64,000 bases of DNA from Pseudoclavibacter sp. 13-3 (GCF_021168475.1 NZ_JAJOZT010000001.1:591238-655237); one strand, 5' to 3'. Shown: positions 34,072 through 44,799, numbered from the stretch's first letter. Notes: generated by a model not told the origin, from the letters alone. Program-made: numbers and translations.

Positions 34072-34500
34072 GTGAGCGGGTTCTGGTCGTCGTCTTCGGG
34101 TGCATGCATCGAGGTCTCGCTGCGCGGGCTTCGGTCGGCTGACACCGAGTGGACGGACGTGCCCAACGCATCCACCGGCTATGCCTTCGGCGAGATCGTC
34201 TGGACGTGGGTGCCCTTCGACGAGCGCGGTGATCACGGCAAAGACCGCCCCTGCGTCGTGGTGGGGTCGATCTCAGACCGAGGCGACCTGCTGATGGTCT
34301 ATCTGACCAGCCGAGACCACGACGACGACGCCGATCATCTGTTTCTGGGCTACGGTGCCTGGGACCGCAGCGACCGGGGCAGCTGGGCCCAGGTGCGCAG
34401 ACTCTTTCAAGTGCACCACACCGAGGTGAGAGACGGCGGCGCAGCGCTCGATCGCATGCAGGCGAGAGCGCTGCGCCGCACGCTGCGACTGCGCGACTGA
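34072..34500 (+). CDS. PemK/MazF-like toxin-family protein
   Basis: 142 aa. The PemK-type core GEIVWTWVPFDERGDHGKDRPCVVVG and LTSRDHDDDADHLFLG is recognisable, as is the late conserved Arg-rich end. Members are ribosome-independent mRNA endonucleases when paired with an antitoxin, but no antitoxin gene is next to it and the N-terminus differs. GTG start at 34072, 13 bases after the antiporter stop, so it probably shares its transcript. Activity unproven. Confidence 0.75.
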   Translation: MSGFWSSSSGACIEVSLRGLRSADTEWTDVPNASTGYAFGEIVWTWVPFDERGDHGKDRPCVVVGSISDRGDLLMVYLTSRDHDDDADHLFLGYGAWDRSDRGSWAQVRRLFQVHHTEVRDGGAALDRMQARALRRTLRLRD

Positions 34501-34549
34501 GCGCGTTCGTCGTTCACGTCGTTCACGGGCAGCCGCGACGATTCGTCGA

Positions 34550-35563
34550 TCAGCAGGGACGCGTCTTGGGCGCCCGCTCGGCCGTCTTGGCCGGATCGGT
34601 CTCGGCGAAGGGCAGGATGACCTCGTCGATCGCAGTGAGCGTCGCGTCGTCGAGTTCGACCTCGGCGGCCTGCACGTTCGAGGTGACCTGCTCGGGCCGT
34701 GAGGCGCCGATGATCGCGCCCGCGATGCCGTCGCGGTGCAGCACCCACGCCAGCGACAGCTGCGCGAGGGTGATGCCGTGGTCGTCGGCGATGGGACGCA
34801 GTCGCTGCACGGCTGCGAGCAGATCGTCATGCAGGAAGGGTGCGATCGTCTGAGCTCCGCCGTGCTCGTCGGTGGCGCGACTGCCGGCCGGCGGCTGCTG
34901 ACCCGGCAGGTATTTGCCGGTGAGCACTCCCTGCGCGAGCGGCGACCAGACGATCTGCGAGATGCCGAGTGCCTTCGACGCGGGCACGACCTCGCCCTCG
35001 ATGACGCGCCACAGCATCGAGTACTGCGGCTGGTTCGAGATGATGCGGAAGCCGGCCTGACGAGCGAGCTCCTGCCCGGCGCGCAGCTGGTCGGCCGTCC
35101 ACTCTGAGACGCCGATGTAGAGCGCCTTGCCGGCGCTGACGACGTCTGCGAACGCCTGAATGGTCTCTTCAAGCGGGGTCTCGGTGTCGTAGCGGTGCGC
35201 CTGATACAGATCGACGTAGTCGGTGTCGAGCCGTTCGAGCGAGCCATTGATCGATTCGAGGATGTGTTTGCGGCTCAGACCGCAGTCGTTGTGCCCTTTG
35301 GGTCCGGTCGGCCAGTAGACCTTGGTGAAGATCTCGAGCGACTCGCGTCGCTGCCCGCGCAGCGCCTCGCCGAGCACCGACTCAGCCTTCGTGTTGGCAT
35401 AGACGTCGGCCGTGTCGAACGAGGTCACCCCCGCATCGAGCGCCGCGTGCACGCTGGCGATCGCCGCGTCGTTCTCGACCTGCGACCCGTGCGTGAGCCA
35501 GTTGCCGAAGATGAGGGATGAGATTTTGAGGCCGCTGTCGCCCAGATACCGGAATTCAGTCAT
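34550..35563 (-). CDS. Aldo/keto reductase (Kv-beta-like)
   Basis: 337 aa TIM-barrel NADPH oxidoreductase. FGNWLTHG near residue 20, catalytic Asp/Tyr in SFDTADVYANTKAE, Lys in IFTKVYWPTG, and His in YQAHRYD. The GVSEW and SPLAQGVLTGKYLPG motifs place it with potassium-channel-beta-like enzymes. Substrate unknown; often methylglyoxal or other aldehydes. Confidence 0.88.
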   Translation of the reverse strand: MTEFRYLGDSGLKISSLIFGNWLTHGSQVENDAAIASVHAALDAGVTSFDTADVYANTKAESVLGEALRGQRRESLEIFTKVYWPTGPKGHNDCGLSRKHILESINGSLERLDTDYVDLYQAHRYDTETPLEETIQAFADVVSAGKALYIGVSEWTADQLRAGQELARQAGFRIISNQPQYSMLWRVIEGEVVPASKALGISQIVWSPLAQGVLTGKYLPGQQPPAGSRATDEHGGAQTIAPFLHDDLLAAVQRLRPIADDHGITLAQLSLAWVLHRDGIAGAIIGASRPEQVTSNVQAAEVELDDATLTAIDEVILPFAETDPAKTAERAPKTRPC

Positions 35564-35648
35564 GAGTGCACGTTATCGCATGCACCGCCTCGGTCGCTGT
35601 GAACACGACGTGAACGTTCACAGGCTGGGCGAATGAGAACGGGCCCGT

Positions 35649-36527
35649 TCACACCAGGGTGAACGACCCGTCGAAGACCAGCTCGGCAGGCCCGCCCAAC
35701 GCCACGTGCTCGCCGTCTTCGGCGGCGAACATGCGCACGGTGAGCGCTCCACCCGGCACCTGCACCCGCCACAGGTTCGGGGCGTGCTCCCCCATCCAGT
35801 GACGGGTGGCCAGTGCGGCGGCTGCAGTGCCGGTGCCGCACGACAGGGTCTCGCCGACACCGCGTTCGAAGACGCGCATGCTGATCTGTCCGACGCCGTC
35901 GACGATGGGCTGCTCCCCCAGCGCGACGAATTCGACGTTCGCCCCGGCTGCCGGAGCCGGGGTCAGCACGGGCTGCTCGATCAGTCGCAGCTGCTGCTGC
36001 GTGGCGCGATCCGGCAGCAGGACGACCACGTGCGGGTTGCCCAGATCGATGCCGAGGCCGGGCCGGCTCGCGTCGCCGAGTTCGTCGTCGACCGTGACGT
36101 CGCCGGGCACCAGGCTCCAGCGTCCGAGGTCGACCTGGAAGCCGGCCGCCGCAGTCTGCACGTCTTTGATGCCGGCGCGAGTGGCGACCGGCAGTGTGCT
36201 GCCCGGCGTGATCGCGGCCAGGCCCCGTGAGGTGAGAAAGCGGCTGAAGACGCGCACGCCGTTGCCGCACATCTCGGCGATGCTGCCGTCGGCGTTGCGG
36301 TAGTCCATGAACCACTCCGCGCGGGGCTCTTCGGCCAGCAGCGTGCGCCCCTCGGGCAGGTGCGCCGATCGCACGACGCGGATCAGTCCGTCGGCTCCCA
36401 CGCCGAAGTGTCGATCGCAGATCTGCGCGACCTGCTCAGGCGCGAGGTCGAGCGCACCCTCGGCATCTTCGACCAGCACGAAGTCATTGCCGGTGCCCTG
36501 CCCCTTGGTGAACGCAATCGTGGTCAT
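35649..36527 (-). CDS. dapF: Diaminopimelate epimerase
   Basis: 292 aa. Converts LL- to meso-diaminopimelate for peptidoglycan and lysine. The two catalytic cysteines appear in [12 protein letters not shown] near residue 85 and [12 protein letters not shown] near residue 235. [14 protein letters not shown] is the standard opening. Starts four bases before the end of miaA, as the last gene of recA-recX-miaB-miaA-dapF. Confidence 0.96.
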   Translation of the reverse strand: MTTIAFTKGQGTGNDFVLVEDAEGALDLAPEQVAQICDRHFGVGADGLIRVVRSAHLPEGRTLLAEEPRAEWFMDYRNADGSIAEMCGNGVRVFSRFLTSRGLAAITPGSTLPVATRAGIKDVQTAAAGFQVDLGRWSLVPGDVTVDDELGDASRPGLGIDLGNPHVVVLLPDRATQQQLRLIEQPVLTPAPAAGANVEFVALGEQPIVDGVGQISMRVFERGVGETLSCGTGTAAAALATRHWMGEHAPNLWRVQVPGGALTVRMFAAEDGEHVALGGPAELVFDGSFTLV

Positions 36528-37489
36528 CGTCGCTCCGTTTCGTGATCTGCCAGCGCATCTGCGCCTGGTGCGAGGTCGTCGACCACAGCGTCGACGATGC
36601 GCTGGATATTCCGCGGGTCACCGGTCTGCAGCCGCACAGCATCATGGTATCGCCGAAACCAGGTGCGCTGCTTCTTGACGAGTCTCGTCGTGGCGAGCAC
36701 CGTGGCACTGATCGCCTGGGCCTCGGAGCATGCGCCGTGCAGCTGGTCGAGCGCTTCTCGATAGCCTGTGGCGTGTATCGCCGTCGGGCTGGACGCGAGC
36801 CCCAGCCGCTCGAGCGCTCGCACCTCGTCGAGCATGCCGTCACGCCACATCGCCCGGGCGCGCTCGGCGATGCGTGTGTTGAGCACTGCGCGGTCGTCTT
36901 CGAGCACGAAGAGACTCGTCGGCTGCCACAGGGCTGCTGTCTCGGCGCGAAACGAACTGAAAGGGCGGCCGGTGAGGTCATACACCTCGATCGCGCGAAT
37001 GACCCGACGTCGGTTGCGCTGGTCGATGCGCCCGGCTGCGATCGGGTCGACTGCGTGCAACCGCTGATGCAGCTGTTCGTCGCTCAGCCGCAGCGCCTGC
37101 AGCTCGAGTCTCGACCGGATGCTCGGGTCGGTTCCCGGCATCGACTGTCGGCGGATCACCGCCTCGATGTAGAACCCTGAGCCCCCCACCATGATGGGGT
37201 GCACACCGCGGCGCTGCATCTCGGTGATGACGGCCCGGGCACGCTCTCGGTACCAGGCCGCCGTCGACTCCTCAGTGACGTCGAGCTCGTCGAGCAGGTG
37301 ATGGGGCACGTCACTGCGTTCGAGCGAGGTGATCTTCGCCGTGCCGATATCCATGCCCCGGTAGACCTGCATCGCATCGGCGTTGACGATCTCACTGGGG
37401 ATGCCCTGCTCACGCAGGGCGAGGGCGACGTCGACGGCCAGTGCGCTCTTGCCCGTGGCGGTGGCGCCTCCGATGACGGTCAGCGTCAT
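36524..37489 (-). CDS. miaA: tRNA dimethylallyltransferase
   Basis: 321 aa. Adds a dimethylallyl group to A37 of tRNAs that read U-starting codons. P-loop [16 protein letters not shown] near residue 8; [26 protein letters not shown]. Overlaps dapF by 4 bases and miaB by 4 bases, so translation is coupled. Together with MiaB it makes ms2i6A. Confidence 0.96.
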   Translation of the reverse strand: MTLTVIGGATATGKSALAVDVALALREQGIPSEIVNADAMQVYRGMDIGTAKITSLERSDVPHHLLDELDVTEESTAAWYRERARAVITEMQRRGVHPIMVGGSGFYIEAVIRRQSMPGTDPSIRSRLELQALRLSDEQLHQRLHAVDPIAAGRIDQRNRRRVIRAIEVYDLTGRPFSSFRAETAALWQPTSLFVLEDDRAVLNTRIAERARAMWRDGMLDEVRALERLGLASSPTAIHATGYREALDQLHGACSEAQAISATVLATTRLVKKQRTWFRRYHDAVRLQTGDPRNIQRIVDAVVDDLAPGADALADHETERR

Positions 37490-38991
37490 CGGGACGCAGT
37501 GGTGGCTCTGGTGGGGATGCTCGGCATGCCGAGGCTGACTCGTCCGTCGTCGACGGCGCAGGCGTCGGCTTCGGCTGCCTCCCAGGCATCACCAGACACC
37601 GTTCGACGCACCTGGTACTGGTCTGCGCTCGGATCGGCCAGCAGATGGAACGGTGCTGCCTCGGTCACGGGCACCGTCACGAAGTCGCCGGGACGCGGCT
37701 CTTCTGCCCCGACCGGCACGCTGAAGTGCACAAGACGGTTGTCGGCGGCACGGCCGCTCAGACGATGGTTCGCATGGTCTTTGCGGCCTTCTGCCGGGGC
37801 GACCAGCACCTCGACGCTGCGGCCGATCTGGTGACGGTTCTCTTCGAGCGAGATCTGGTTCTGCACCTCGACCAGTCGCTCGTAGCGCTCTTGGACCACG
37901 GCCTTCGGCACCTGATCGGGCATGGTGGCGGCGGGCGTGCCGGGACGAATCGAGTACTGGAACGTGAACGCACTCGCGAAGCGCGACCGGCGCACGACGT
38001 CGAGCGTCTGCTCGAAGTCTTCGTCGGTCTCACCAGGGAATCCGACGATGATGTCTGTGCTGATGGCGGCCTCGGGCATGCGGTCTCGAACACTGTCGAG
38101 GATGCGCAGGAACTTGGCGCTGCGATACGAGCGACGCATCGCCTTGAGCACCCGGTCAGAGCCCGATTGCAAGGGCATGTGCAGCTGAGGCATGACAGAA
38201 GGGGTGTCAGCCATGGCCTCGATGACGTCGTCGGTGAACATCGCCGGGTGCGGGCTGGTGAAGCGCAGGCGCTCCAGGCCGTCGATGTCACCGGCAGCGC
38301 GCAGCAGTTTGCCGAACGCTCTGCGATCGCCGAAGCCGACGCCGTAGGAGTTCACGTTCTGCCCGAGCAGCGTGACCTCGATCACGCCCTGATCGACGAG
38401 GGCTCCGACCTCGCTGAGCACGTCGCCCGGGCGCCGGTCTTGCTCTTTGCCGCGCAGGGATGGGACGATGCAGAACGTGCAGGTGTTGTTGCAGCCCACC
38501 GAGATCGAGACCCAGCCCGAAGCATGAGACTCCCGTTTGCTGGGCAGAGTCGACGGAAAGACCTCGAGCGATTCGAGAATCTCGACCTGAGCCTCATGAT
38601 TGTGTCGTGCACGTTCGAGCAGCACCGGCAGCGAACCCATGTTGTGGGTTCCGAAGACCACATCGACCCAGGGGGCCTTCTCGATGATGCGGCCCTGGTC
38701 TTTCTGGGCGAGGCAGCCTCCGACGGCGATCTGCATGCCTTCGTGCTCGCGCTTGACCGAGGCCAGGTAGCCGAGGTTGCCGTAGAGGCGATTGTCGGCG
38801 TTCTCACGAACGGCACACGTATTGAGCACGACGACGTCGGGCTCCTGCCCGTCTGCTTCGACGTAACCGGCGGCCTCAAGCGACCCGCGCAGGTGCTCGG
38901 AGTCGTGCACGTTCATCTGACAGCCGAACGAGCGCACTTCGTAAGTGCGGGGCTGCTCGGTGTGTGGTGCGCTCTGTTCGATGGTGCTCAT
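37486..38991 (-). CDS. miaB: tRNA-2-methylthio-N6-dimethylallyladenosine synthase
   Basis: 501 aa radical-SAM methylthiotransferase. The N-terminal UPF0004 domain opens [20 protein letters not shown], with further Cys in NTCAVRENA and GGCLAQ. The SAM cluster is CNNTCTFC near residue 170. A C-terminal TRAM domain ends the protein. Product of MiaA is its substrate. Sits 100 bases downstream of recX. Confidence 0.96.
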   Translation of the reverse strand: MSTIEQSAPHTEQPRTYEVRSFGCQMNVHDSEHLRGSLEAAGYVEADGQEPDVVVLNTCAVRENADNRLYGNLGYLASVKREHEGMQIAVGGCLAQKDQGRIIEKAPWVDVVFGTHNMGSLPVLLERARHNHEAQVEILESLEVFPSTLPSKRESHASGWVSISVGCNNTCTFCIVPSLRGKEQDRRPGDVLSEVGALVDQGVIEVTLLGQNVNSYGVGFGDRRAFGKLLRAAGDIDGLERLRFTSPHPAMFTDDVIEAMADTPSVMPQLHMPLQSGSDRVLKAMRRSYRSAKFLRILDSVRDRMPEAAISTDIIVGFPGETDEDFEQTLDVVRRSRFASAFTFQYSIRPGTPAATMPDQVPKAVVQERYERLVEVQNQISLEENRHQIGRSVEVLVAPAEGRKDHANHRLSGRAADNRLVHFSVPVGAEEPRPGDFVTVPVTEAAPFHLLADPSADQYQVRRTVSGDAWEAAEADACAVDDGRVSLGMPSIPTRATTASR

Positions 38992-39091
38992 GATGAAGTC
39001 ATTCTAGGCGACGTCGGCGATCGGGCCGAACGCCGCTGATCTGGGGGATCTGCCGGGTGCTGAGGCTTCTGGGAGGATGCCTCCGGCAAAC

Positions 39092-39844
39092 TCAGCCGAG
39101 CACTCGAGCGATCGCCAGGTGAACCGTCTCGGAGTCGAAGCCCTTGCGCTGCAGCGTCGCTGAGAGCCGCTGGCGCTGCACCGCAGGCTGCTGGGCACCA
39201 AGGCTGCGCAGCCGCTTGCGTGCAAGTGCCTCAGCCTGATCGATCTGCTGGTCGTCATCGAGCTCGGCGAGAGTGTCGTCGATCACCGAACGGTCGAGCC
39301 CACGCTCTTCGAGCGCACGTCGAATGACGATCGTGCCCTGGCCTCGACGCCGCAGAATCTGCTCAGCGATGTCTTGGGCGATCTGCCGGTCATCGATGTC
39401 GCCGCGCTGCTGGGCCTCAGCGATCACCGCGTCGACCGCCGAGGGAGCGATCTCATGTGCGCAGAGCGCGCCGCGCAACTCTGCCTCTGTGCGGTCGCGA
39501 CGCGTCAGCAGACGGTCGAGCTCGGCGCGGGCCTGCAGCAGCTCGGGATCGGCTCCCAGCATCTCTCCGAGGGCCGTCGCCGCGTCGGTGGCGCCGGCCA
39601 GCGCTGCGTCTGCAGCGGGTTCGTCGCCGGGATGCCCGCTGTTGCACGTCGTGGCTGCCGCAGATGCCTGCGATGGAGCCTCTGCCAGACCGTGGCCCTG
39701 CGCGGCGCGATGACGCTGTGCGAGCGAGATCACCCGGGCCTCCGCGCCCGTCTGCCGATGCTCGGGAGCAGTCGCAGCCGGCTCGACCTGCTCGCCGGCG
39801 TCTCTGCGCCAGGTCCCCAGGCTGACGACGTTGTCGTCACTCAT
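39092..39844 (-). CDS. recX: Regulatory protein RecX
   Basis: 250 aa. The C-terminal half holds three tandem helical repeats (AQDIAEQILRRRGQGTIVIRRALEERGLD and similar) that bind the RecA filament groove. The N-terminal 100 residues are a low-complexity extension. Start overlaps the last base of the recA stop (TGATG), so it is translated with RecA and restrains it. Confidence 0.93.
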   Translation of the reverse strand: MSDDNVVSLGTWRRDAGEQVEPAATAPEHRQTGAEARVISLAQRHRAAQGHGLAEAPSQASAAATTCNSGHPGDEPAADAALAGATDAATALGEMLGADPELLQARAELDRLLTRRDRTEAELRGALCAHEIAPSAVDAVIAEAQQRGDIDDRQIAQDIAEQILRRRGQGTIVIRRALEERGLDRSVIDDTLAELDDDQQIDQAEALARKRLRSLGAQQPAVQRQRLSATLQRKGFDSETVHLAIARVLG

Positions 39845-40908
39845 CAGGCCCCTTTCGCCACGCGCTTGCCGTCGAGCGACTCGACGTTCGACTCTTCTGC
39901 GGCCTCGGGCCCGTCGATGATGCCCAGGCTGACCTTGATCTTTGTCTCGATCTCGTCGGCGATCTCGGTGTGGTCTTTGAGGAACTGACGAGCGTTCTCT
40001 TTGCCCTGACCGAGCTGCTCGCCCTCATAGGTGTACCAGGCACCTGACTTGCGCACGAAGCCGTTCTCAACGCCATAGTCGATGAGGCTGCCTTCACGGG
40101 AGATGCCCTCGCCGTAGAGGATGTCGAACTCGGCCTGTTTGAACGGCGGCGCCATCTTGTTTTTGACGACTTTGACACGTGTGCGGTTGCCCACCGCACT
40201 GCCGCTGTCTTTCAGCGTCTCGATGCGACGGATGTCAAGACGAACCGACGCGTAGAACTTCAGCGCCTTACCGCCTGAGGTGGTCTCAGGGCTGCCGAAG
40301 AACACCCCGACCTTCTCACGCAGCTGGTTGATGAAGATCGCGGTGGTCTTCGAATGCGAGAGCGCACCGGTGAGCTTTCGCAGCGCCTGGCTCATCAGTC
40401 GAGCCTGCAGGCCGACATGCGAATCGCCCATGTCGCCCTCGAGCTCGGCTCGCGGAACCAGCGCGGCCACCGAGTCGATGACGATGACGTCGATCGACCC
40501 AGAGCGAATCAGCATGTCGGCGATCTCAAGCGCCTGCTCGCCGGTGTCGGGTTGAGAGACGAGCAGCTGATCAATGTCGACACCGAGTTTGTGCGCATAA
40601 TCAGGATCGAGCGCATGCTCGGCATCGATGAACGCCGCGATGCCGCCGTTCTTCTGGGCGTTGGCGAGCGCGTGCAGAGCCACCGTTGTCTTGCCTGACG
40701 ACTCAGGGCCGTAGATCTCGACGATTCGGCCTCGTGGCAACCCGCCGATGCCGAGGGCGGCGTCAAGGGCGATCGATCCCGTGGGAATCACTTCGACAGG
40801 CGCACGCTCGTCACTGCCCAGTCGCATGACCGACCCTTTGCCGAACTGGCGGTCGATCTGTGCCAGCGCCGTGTCAAGCGCCTTCTGACGATCATTTGCT
40901 GCAGCCAT
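39844..40908 (-). CDS. recA: Recombinase RecA
   Basis: 354 aa. ATP-dependent strand exchange and SOS co-protease. Walker [10 protein letters not shown] near residue 68, MAW motif [13 protein letters not shown], and L1/L2 loops ([35 protein letters not shown]). Start at 40908 with AGGAAG upstream. A LexA-type box lies at 41053-41068. No intein. Confidence 0.97.
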   Translation of the reverse strand: MAAANDRQKALDTALAQIDRQFGKGSVMRLGSDERAPVEVIPTGSIALDAALGIGGLPRGRIVEIYGPESSGKTTVALHALANAQKNGGIAAFIDAEHALDPDYAHKLGVDIDQLLVSQPDTGEQALEIADMLIRSGSIDVIVIDSVAALVPRAELEGDMGDSHVGLQARLMSQALRKLTGALSHSKTTAIFINQLREKVGVFFGSPETTSGGKALKFYASVRLDIRRIETLKDSGSAVGNRTRVKVVKNKMAPPFKQAEFDILYGEGISREGSLIDYGVENGFVRKSGAWYTYEGEQLGQGKENARQFLKDHTEIADEIETKIKVSLGIIDGPEAAEESNVESLDGKRVAKGA

Positions 40909-41052
40909 GTGCTTCCTCATCTCTGGTCGACGTTCACATCCTGTGATGAAGATCACGCTAGAGCCGACCACTGACATTCATGTGCGACGTCGGCTGCCTG
41001 TGGAGAGATCCATGGGCGACGACGTGTTCTGCAGAGAACGTTAGCAGATGAT

Positions 41053-41068
41053 TCGAAGATGTGTTCGA
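41053..41068. promoter_or_regulatory. LexA (SOS) box upstream of recA
   Basis: TCGAAG-ATGT-GTTCGA matches the actinobacterial SOS consensus TCGAAC-N4-GTTCGA with one mismatch. It lies about 145 bases before the recA start, just after the DUF3046 gene stop. Confidence 0.85.
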
Positions 41069-41114
41069 AGAGCGTGCTGCGTGTCATCAAAGCCCGAGCG
41101 GCGCCTGGAGCGCT

Positions 41115-41351
41115 TCACGAACGCCGCTGATGCTTCGCAGCCTTGGGGTCGACGCCGTGCCAACGGCTCTTGGGCACATCGGCTGCGGCGCACAGCGCCA
41201 GCCAGACTTCGCGCGGCTCATCGCCTCTTGCCAAGGCGACTCTGCCGGTCACGTCGCCGCAGGCGCCGAGCACGAGGTCATCGACCAGAACCTGCCCGTA
41301 CGCGCTGCCGAACTCGTTCTCGATGAACTCCCAGAACTGACTGGTGCGCAT
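41115..41351 (-). CDS. DUF3046 family protein
   Basis: 78 aa. MRTSQFWEFIENEFGSAYGQ and DVPKSRWHGVDPK are the family marks. Function unknown. It is nearly always found upstream of recA in actinobacteria and here lies between clgR (10 bases) and the SOS box. Confidence 0.93.
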   Translation of the reverse strand: MRTSQFWEFIENEFGSAYGQVLVDDLVLGACGDVTGRVALARGDEPREVWLALCAAADVPKSRWHGVDPKAAKHQRRS

Positions 41352-41360
41352 TCGCCGCGC

Positions 41361-41696
41361 TCAGCGCGCCGTCGGAGCGTAGCGGTCGACGTCGTCGAGC
41401 AGCTCGTCTGGAATGGTGTCGGGAATGCCCGCCATGTCTTCGAAGGGATGCGCCGTAATGCCTTCGAGTGTCGCCATGCGGTCGCTGACCTGGCGCATGA
41501 TCTGCGAGACTGGCACATCGAGCGCGTCGGCGACCGATGCCAGAATCTCGCTCGAGGCCTCTTTCTGCCCGCGCTCGACCTCACTGAGATAGCCGAGCGC
41601 CACACTGGCGCGTCCGGCGACCTGCCGAAGCGTGTGGCCGCGTTCTTGTCGCAGATCCCGGAGCACGTCACCGAGCTCCTGCCGAAGCAATACCAT
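41361..41696 (-). CDS. clgR: ClgR-type helix-turn-helix regulator
   Basis: 111 aa. XRE-type HTH (LRDLRQERGHTLRQVAGRASVALGYLSEVERGQKEASSEIL) identical in pattern to ClgR, the activator of clp protease and related stress genes. GGAGAGGAG lies directly before the ATG. The position upstream of DUF3046-recA is the typical one. The C-terminal tail is short and acidic, without the usual AA degron. Confidence 0.9.
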   Translation of the reverse strand: MVLLRQELGDVLRDLRQERGHTLRQVAGRASVALGYLSEVERGQKEASSEILASVADALDVPVSQIMRQVSDRMATLEGITAHPFEDMAGIPDTIPDELLDDVDRYAPTAR

Positions 41697-41905
41697 CGGT
41701 TCTCCTCTCCGGCCCGCTTGAGCCTGTCTGTGCGGCTACGAACCAGAGTAGCCCACCCCGGTGACAAGGTATGCAGAGTGACAGCTCATGCACAAGCACT
41801 GATTGCCACGGGGTTCGGTCGATACAACGAGGGCGCATCGCGCGCTATTCCCACGGCTCTGGCACATGCTCGTGGCACTGTGACGCACGAGACGTCGAGT
41901 CCTCT

Positions 41906-42232
41906 TCAGTGCCGGTGCGCGTCGGCGGCCTGGAACGCCAGCCTCCCGTGGGCATAGGCTCCCCCGGCACGCAGCGCCGCAGCGACCCAGGCGGCCTCGG
42001 CCAGCTCAGTGTCGGTCGCGCCCGCTGCGACCGCCCGCGCCGTGTGCCCCTCAATGCAGAACTCGCACTGAGTGGTGAATGCCACTCCCAGTGCGATCAG
42101 CTCGAGATACTTGACCGGGATCTCACGCTGGTCTGAGAAGACGGCGTCGTTGAACGCGCCGAACGCCTTGAGCACATCAGGGGTGCTCTCCCGGTAGACC
42201 CTGCCGTACGCTTTGCTCTCCTGCTGTGCCAT
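41906..42232 (-). CDS. Carboxymuconolactone decarboxylase/AhpD-like protein
   Basis: 108 aa. The AhpD core contains CEFCIEGHTARAVAAGA near residue 57 with a CxxC and a following His, the peroxidase-like signature. It is likely a small antioxidant or alkylhydroperoxidase. First gene of a block that separates clgR from pncC. Confidence 0.87.
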   Translation of the reverse strand: MAQQESKAYGRVYRESTPDVLKAFGAFNDAVFSDQREIPVKYLELIALGVAFTTQCEFCIEGHTARAVAAGATDTELAEAAWVAAALRAGGAYAHGRLAFQAADAHRH

Positions 42233-42479
42233 CCTGCACCTCTCCGTTCGTTCCCGGCGACCTTACCCGCACACATCAGCGAGCATCCGCCGAGCCGACG
42301 CACGACGTAACAGTGCGCCGCGCAGGCGAGCCCGACGCCGCCGTGCCGGTCACGCCCGACGCCCCGGCAGTAGACTCGTCCGAGATCCGTGCGGCACACC
42401 GAGCAGCGAGACCGCCTCGCTCCCAGCTTCATCGCGGCCTCCGACAGGCCGCTGTGCCCGCCGAGAGATGAGGAGTCCC

Positions 42480-43937
42480 ATGCCTGACGGGCAGACGAGC
42501 GCAGAGACGAGCTCAAGCACGACGCAGCCGAGCGGCGGCTTTCGCACGAGGCATCTGACCATGATGGGCCTGGGCTCGGCCATCGGCGCCGGACTCTTTC
42601 TGGGCAGTGGCACCGGCATCGCAACAGCTGGCCCGGCGATCATCGTCTCGTACGCCGTCGCCGGCGTACTCGTGCTCATCGTGATGCGAGCCGTCGCAGA
42701 GATGGTGTCGGCCCGCCCTTCGACCGGTTCGTTCGCGACGTACGCATCGCAGGCCTTCGACAAGAAGGCGGGCTTCACACTCGGCTGGCTCTACTGGTTT
42801 CTGCTCATCATGGTGCTCATCGCCGAGATCAGCGGCGCCGCCGGCATCCTCAACTCGCTGATACCGGCCGTGCCGCAGTGGGTCTGGGCGCTCATCTTCG
42901 TCGTCGCGTTCGCCGTGGTCAACCTCTGGGGCGTGCGCAGCTTCGGCGAGTTCGAGTTCTGGCTCTCAGGCGTCAAAGTCGCCACTGTCGTGGTCTTCTT
43001 GGTCATCGGCGTCGCCCTCATCGCCGGCGTTCTGGGTGACGGTCCGGTGGGCTTCTCGAATCTGGTCGACCACGGCGGCTTCGCACCGCAGGGCATCAGC
43101 GGCATCGCCGCCGGACTGCTCGCCGTGATGTTCAGCTTCGGCGGCATCGAGATCATCACGATCGCCGCTGCCGAGGCCGAGCGACCGCGCGAGGCGATCC
43201 GCGCGGCGACCAAGAGCATCTTCTGGCGCATCTTGATCTTCTACATCGGCAGCATGCTCGTCATCGTCACCCTGCTGCCGTGGAACGACCCGGCCGTGAA
43301 CGGCCCGAACGGCCCGTTCGTGGCAGTGCTGCAGCTGGCCCACGTCCCGGCCATCGCAGTCATCATGCAGGTCATCGCCGCCCTCGCACTGCTGTCGGCG
43401 TTCAACGCGAACATCTACGCGACCTCGCGCATGGCCTATTCGCTCACCGCTCAGGGTGAGGGGTTCGCTCCCCTGCTGCACCTGTCGAAGCGAAAGGTGC
43501 CGGCAAACGGCGTCATGGTCTCGATCGTGCTCTCGCTCGTCGGCGTGTTCCTCAATTGGTGGATTCCCGGTCAGGTGTTCACGGTGCTGCTCGACCTGGT
43601 GGGTGCCGCACTCGTGGTCGTCTGGGCAGGCATGCTCGCCTCGCAGCTGCGACTGCATAGTGAGCTCGAGCGCGAGGGCTCGATCACGCTGCGCATGTGG
43701 TGGCACCCATGGCTGTCATGGATCGGTCTGGCCGGTCTCGCCGCGTTCGCCGCTCTGATGCTCTGGAACGACCAGACGCGCTGGCAGCTGCTCGGCACGA
43801 TCGCCATCACGCTGGCGATCTGGCTGATCGGGCTCGTCAGGGGCGTCGACCGTCACCGGCGCGACGCGCTGTCACACGAGGCGGGTCAGGTCAGCGGGCC
43901 CGTCGCGACGGGGCGTCCGGGTGTCAACGACCATTGA
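42480..43937 (+). CDS. Amino acid permease (APC family)
   Basis: 485 aa, twelve membrane helices. The opening MMGLGSAIGAGLFLGSGTGIATAGPAI is the APC glycine-rich unwound helix 1, and FSFGGIEIITIAAAEAERPREAI is typical of the AAT group (aromatic/GABA/proline permeases). ATG at 42480 follows AGAGATGAGGAG. A -10-like TAGACT lies about 110 bases upstream. Substrate unresolved. Its 3' end overlaps the sulfurtransferase gene by 52 bases tail to tail. Confidence 0.92.
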   Translation: MPDGQTSAETSSSTTQPSGGFRTRHLTMMGLGSAIGAGLFLGSGTGIATAGPAIIVSYAVAGVLVLIVMRAVAEMVSARPSTGSFATYASQAFDKKAGFTLGWLYWFLLIMVLIAEISGAAGILNSLIPAVPQWVWALIFVVAFAVVNLWGVRSFGEFEFWLSGVKVATVVVFLVIGVALIAGVLGDGPVGFSNLVDHGGFAPQGISGIAAGLLAVMFSFGGIEIITIAAAEAERPREAIRAATKSIFWRILIFYIGSMLVIVTLLPWNDPAVNGPNGPFVAVLQLAHVPAIAVIMQVIAALALLSAFNANIYATSRMAYSLTAQGEGFAPLLHLSKRKVPANGVMVSIVLSLVGVFLNWWIPGQVFTVLLDLVGAALVVVWAGMLASQLRLHSELEREGSITLRMWWHPWLSWIGLAGLAAFAALMLWNDQTRWQLLGTIAITLAIWLIGLVRGVDRHRRDALSHEAGQVSGPVATGRPGVNDH

Positions 43938-44746
43938 CTCCACGAGCCCGGATAGAGCGCCGCATCGATCCCGGCGATGCTGAGCGCCAGAATCGTATGG
44001 GTCGCCGACACACCTGACCCGCAGTGCACCGCCGTGGGAGTCGAGCCGTCGACGCCGAGGCCGGCGAAACGGTCGCGCAGCTCGCTCGCCGGGCGGAACG
44101 TGCCGTCGTCGGCGAGGTTCTCATCGGTCGGCGCGTTCACGGCTCCGGGGATGTGACCGGCCTGTGGGTCGACCGGCTCGCTCTCGCCTCGGTAGCGTTC
44201 TCGTGCGCGGATGTCGACCAGAGTGCCCTGCTGCGGCAGATGGCCCGCCTCGTCCATGGTGACGGTCGGCAGATGGCCGAAGCGCACGGTCACCGTGCCG
44301 TCGTCGGCCGCTGCGACGTCACCGGATTGCAATGGTCGCCCCTCGGCTCGCCACTTGGCGAGCACTCCGTCGAGCAGCCTGACGCTCTCGAAGCCGGCGT
44401 CGCGCAGCAGCCACCACGCACGGGTCGCGGCTGTGCCGCTGACATCGTCATAAACCACCACCACGTCGTCGGGGCGCAGCCCCCACCGGCGCACGGCCCG
44501 CTGAAAGCGCTCGGCAGACGGCAGCGGATGCCGTCCGAGCTGCGGTGTGGCAGGATCAGCCAGTTCGTCGTCGAGGTCGACGTAGATCGCTCCCGGCAGG
44601 TGCGCGGCGAGATACTCGTCATGGGTGTGGTCATTGCCGAGCTGCCAGCGCACGTCGAGCAGCACCAGACGGGGAGCATCCGCCTGCCCCTGCTCGTCGA
44701 TGAGCTCGGCGGCGGCGGCGGTCGAGATGAGTGGATCGACGGTCAT
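43886..44746 (-). CDS. Sulfurtransferase (tandem rhodanese)
   Basis: 286 aa, two rhodanese domains. The inactive N-terminal one has LLDVRWQLGNDHTHDEYLAAH. The active C-terminal loop is CGSGVSATHT with the catalytic Cys near residue 235. Resembles thiosulfate or 3-mercaptopyruvate sulfurtransferases; the CGSGV loop is closer to the mercaptopyruvate type. AGGAG lies four bases before ATG 44746. Confidence 0.9.
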   Translation of the reverse strand: MTVDPLISTAAAAELIDEQGQADAPRLVLLDVRWQLGNDHTHDEYLAAHLPGAIYVDLDDELADPATPQLGRHPLPSAERFQRAVRRWGLRPDDVVVVYDDVSGTAATRAWWLLRDAGFESVRLLDGVLAKWRAEGRPLQSGDVAAADDGTVTVRFGHLPTVTMDEAGHLPQQGTLVDIRARERYRGESEPVDPQAGHIPGAVNAPTDENLADDGTFRPASELRDRFAGLGVDGSTPTAVHCGSGVSATHTILALSIAGIDAALYPGSWSQWSLTPGRPVATGPLT

Positions 44747-44799
44747 GAGACTCCTCTGTCGGTGAGATCTCTGCACGGCATCGCTCAGAGCGGTGGCGG

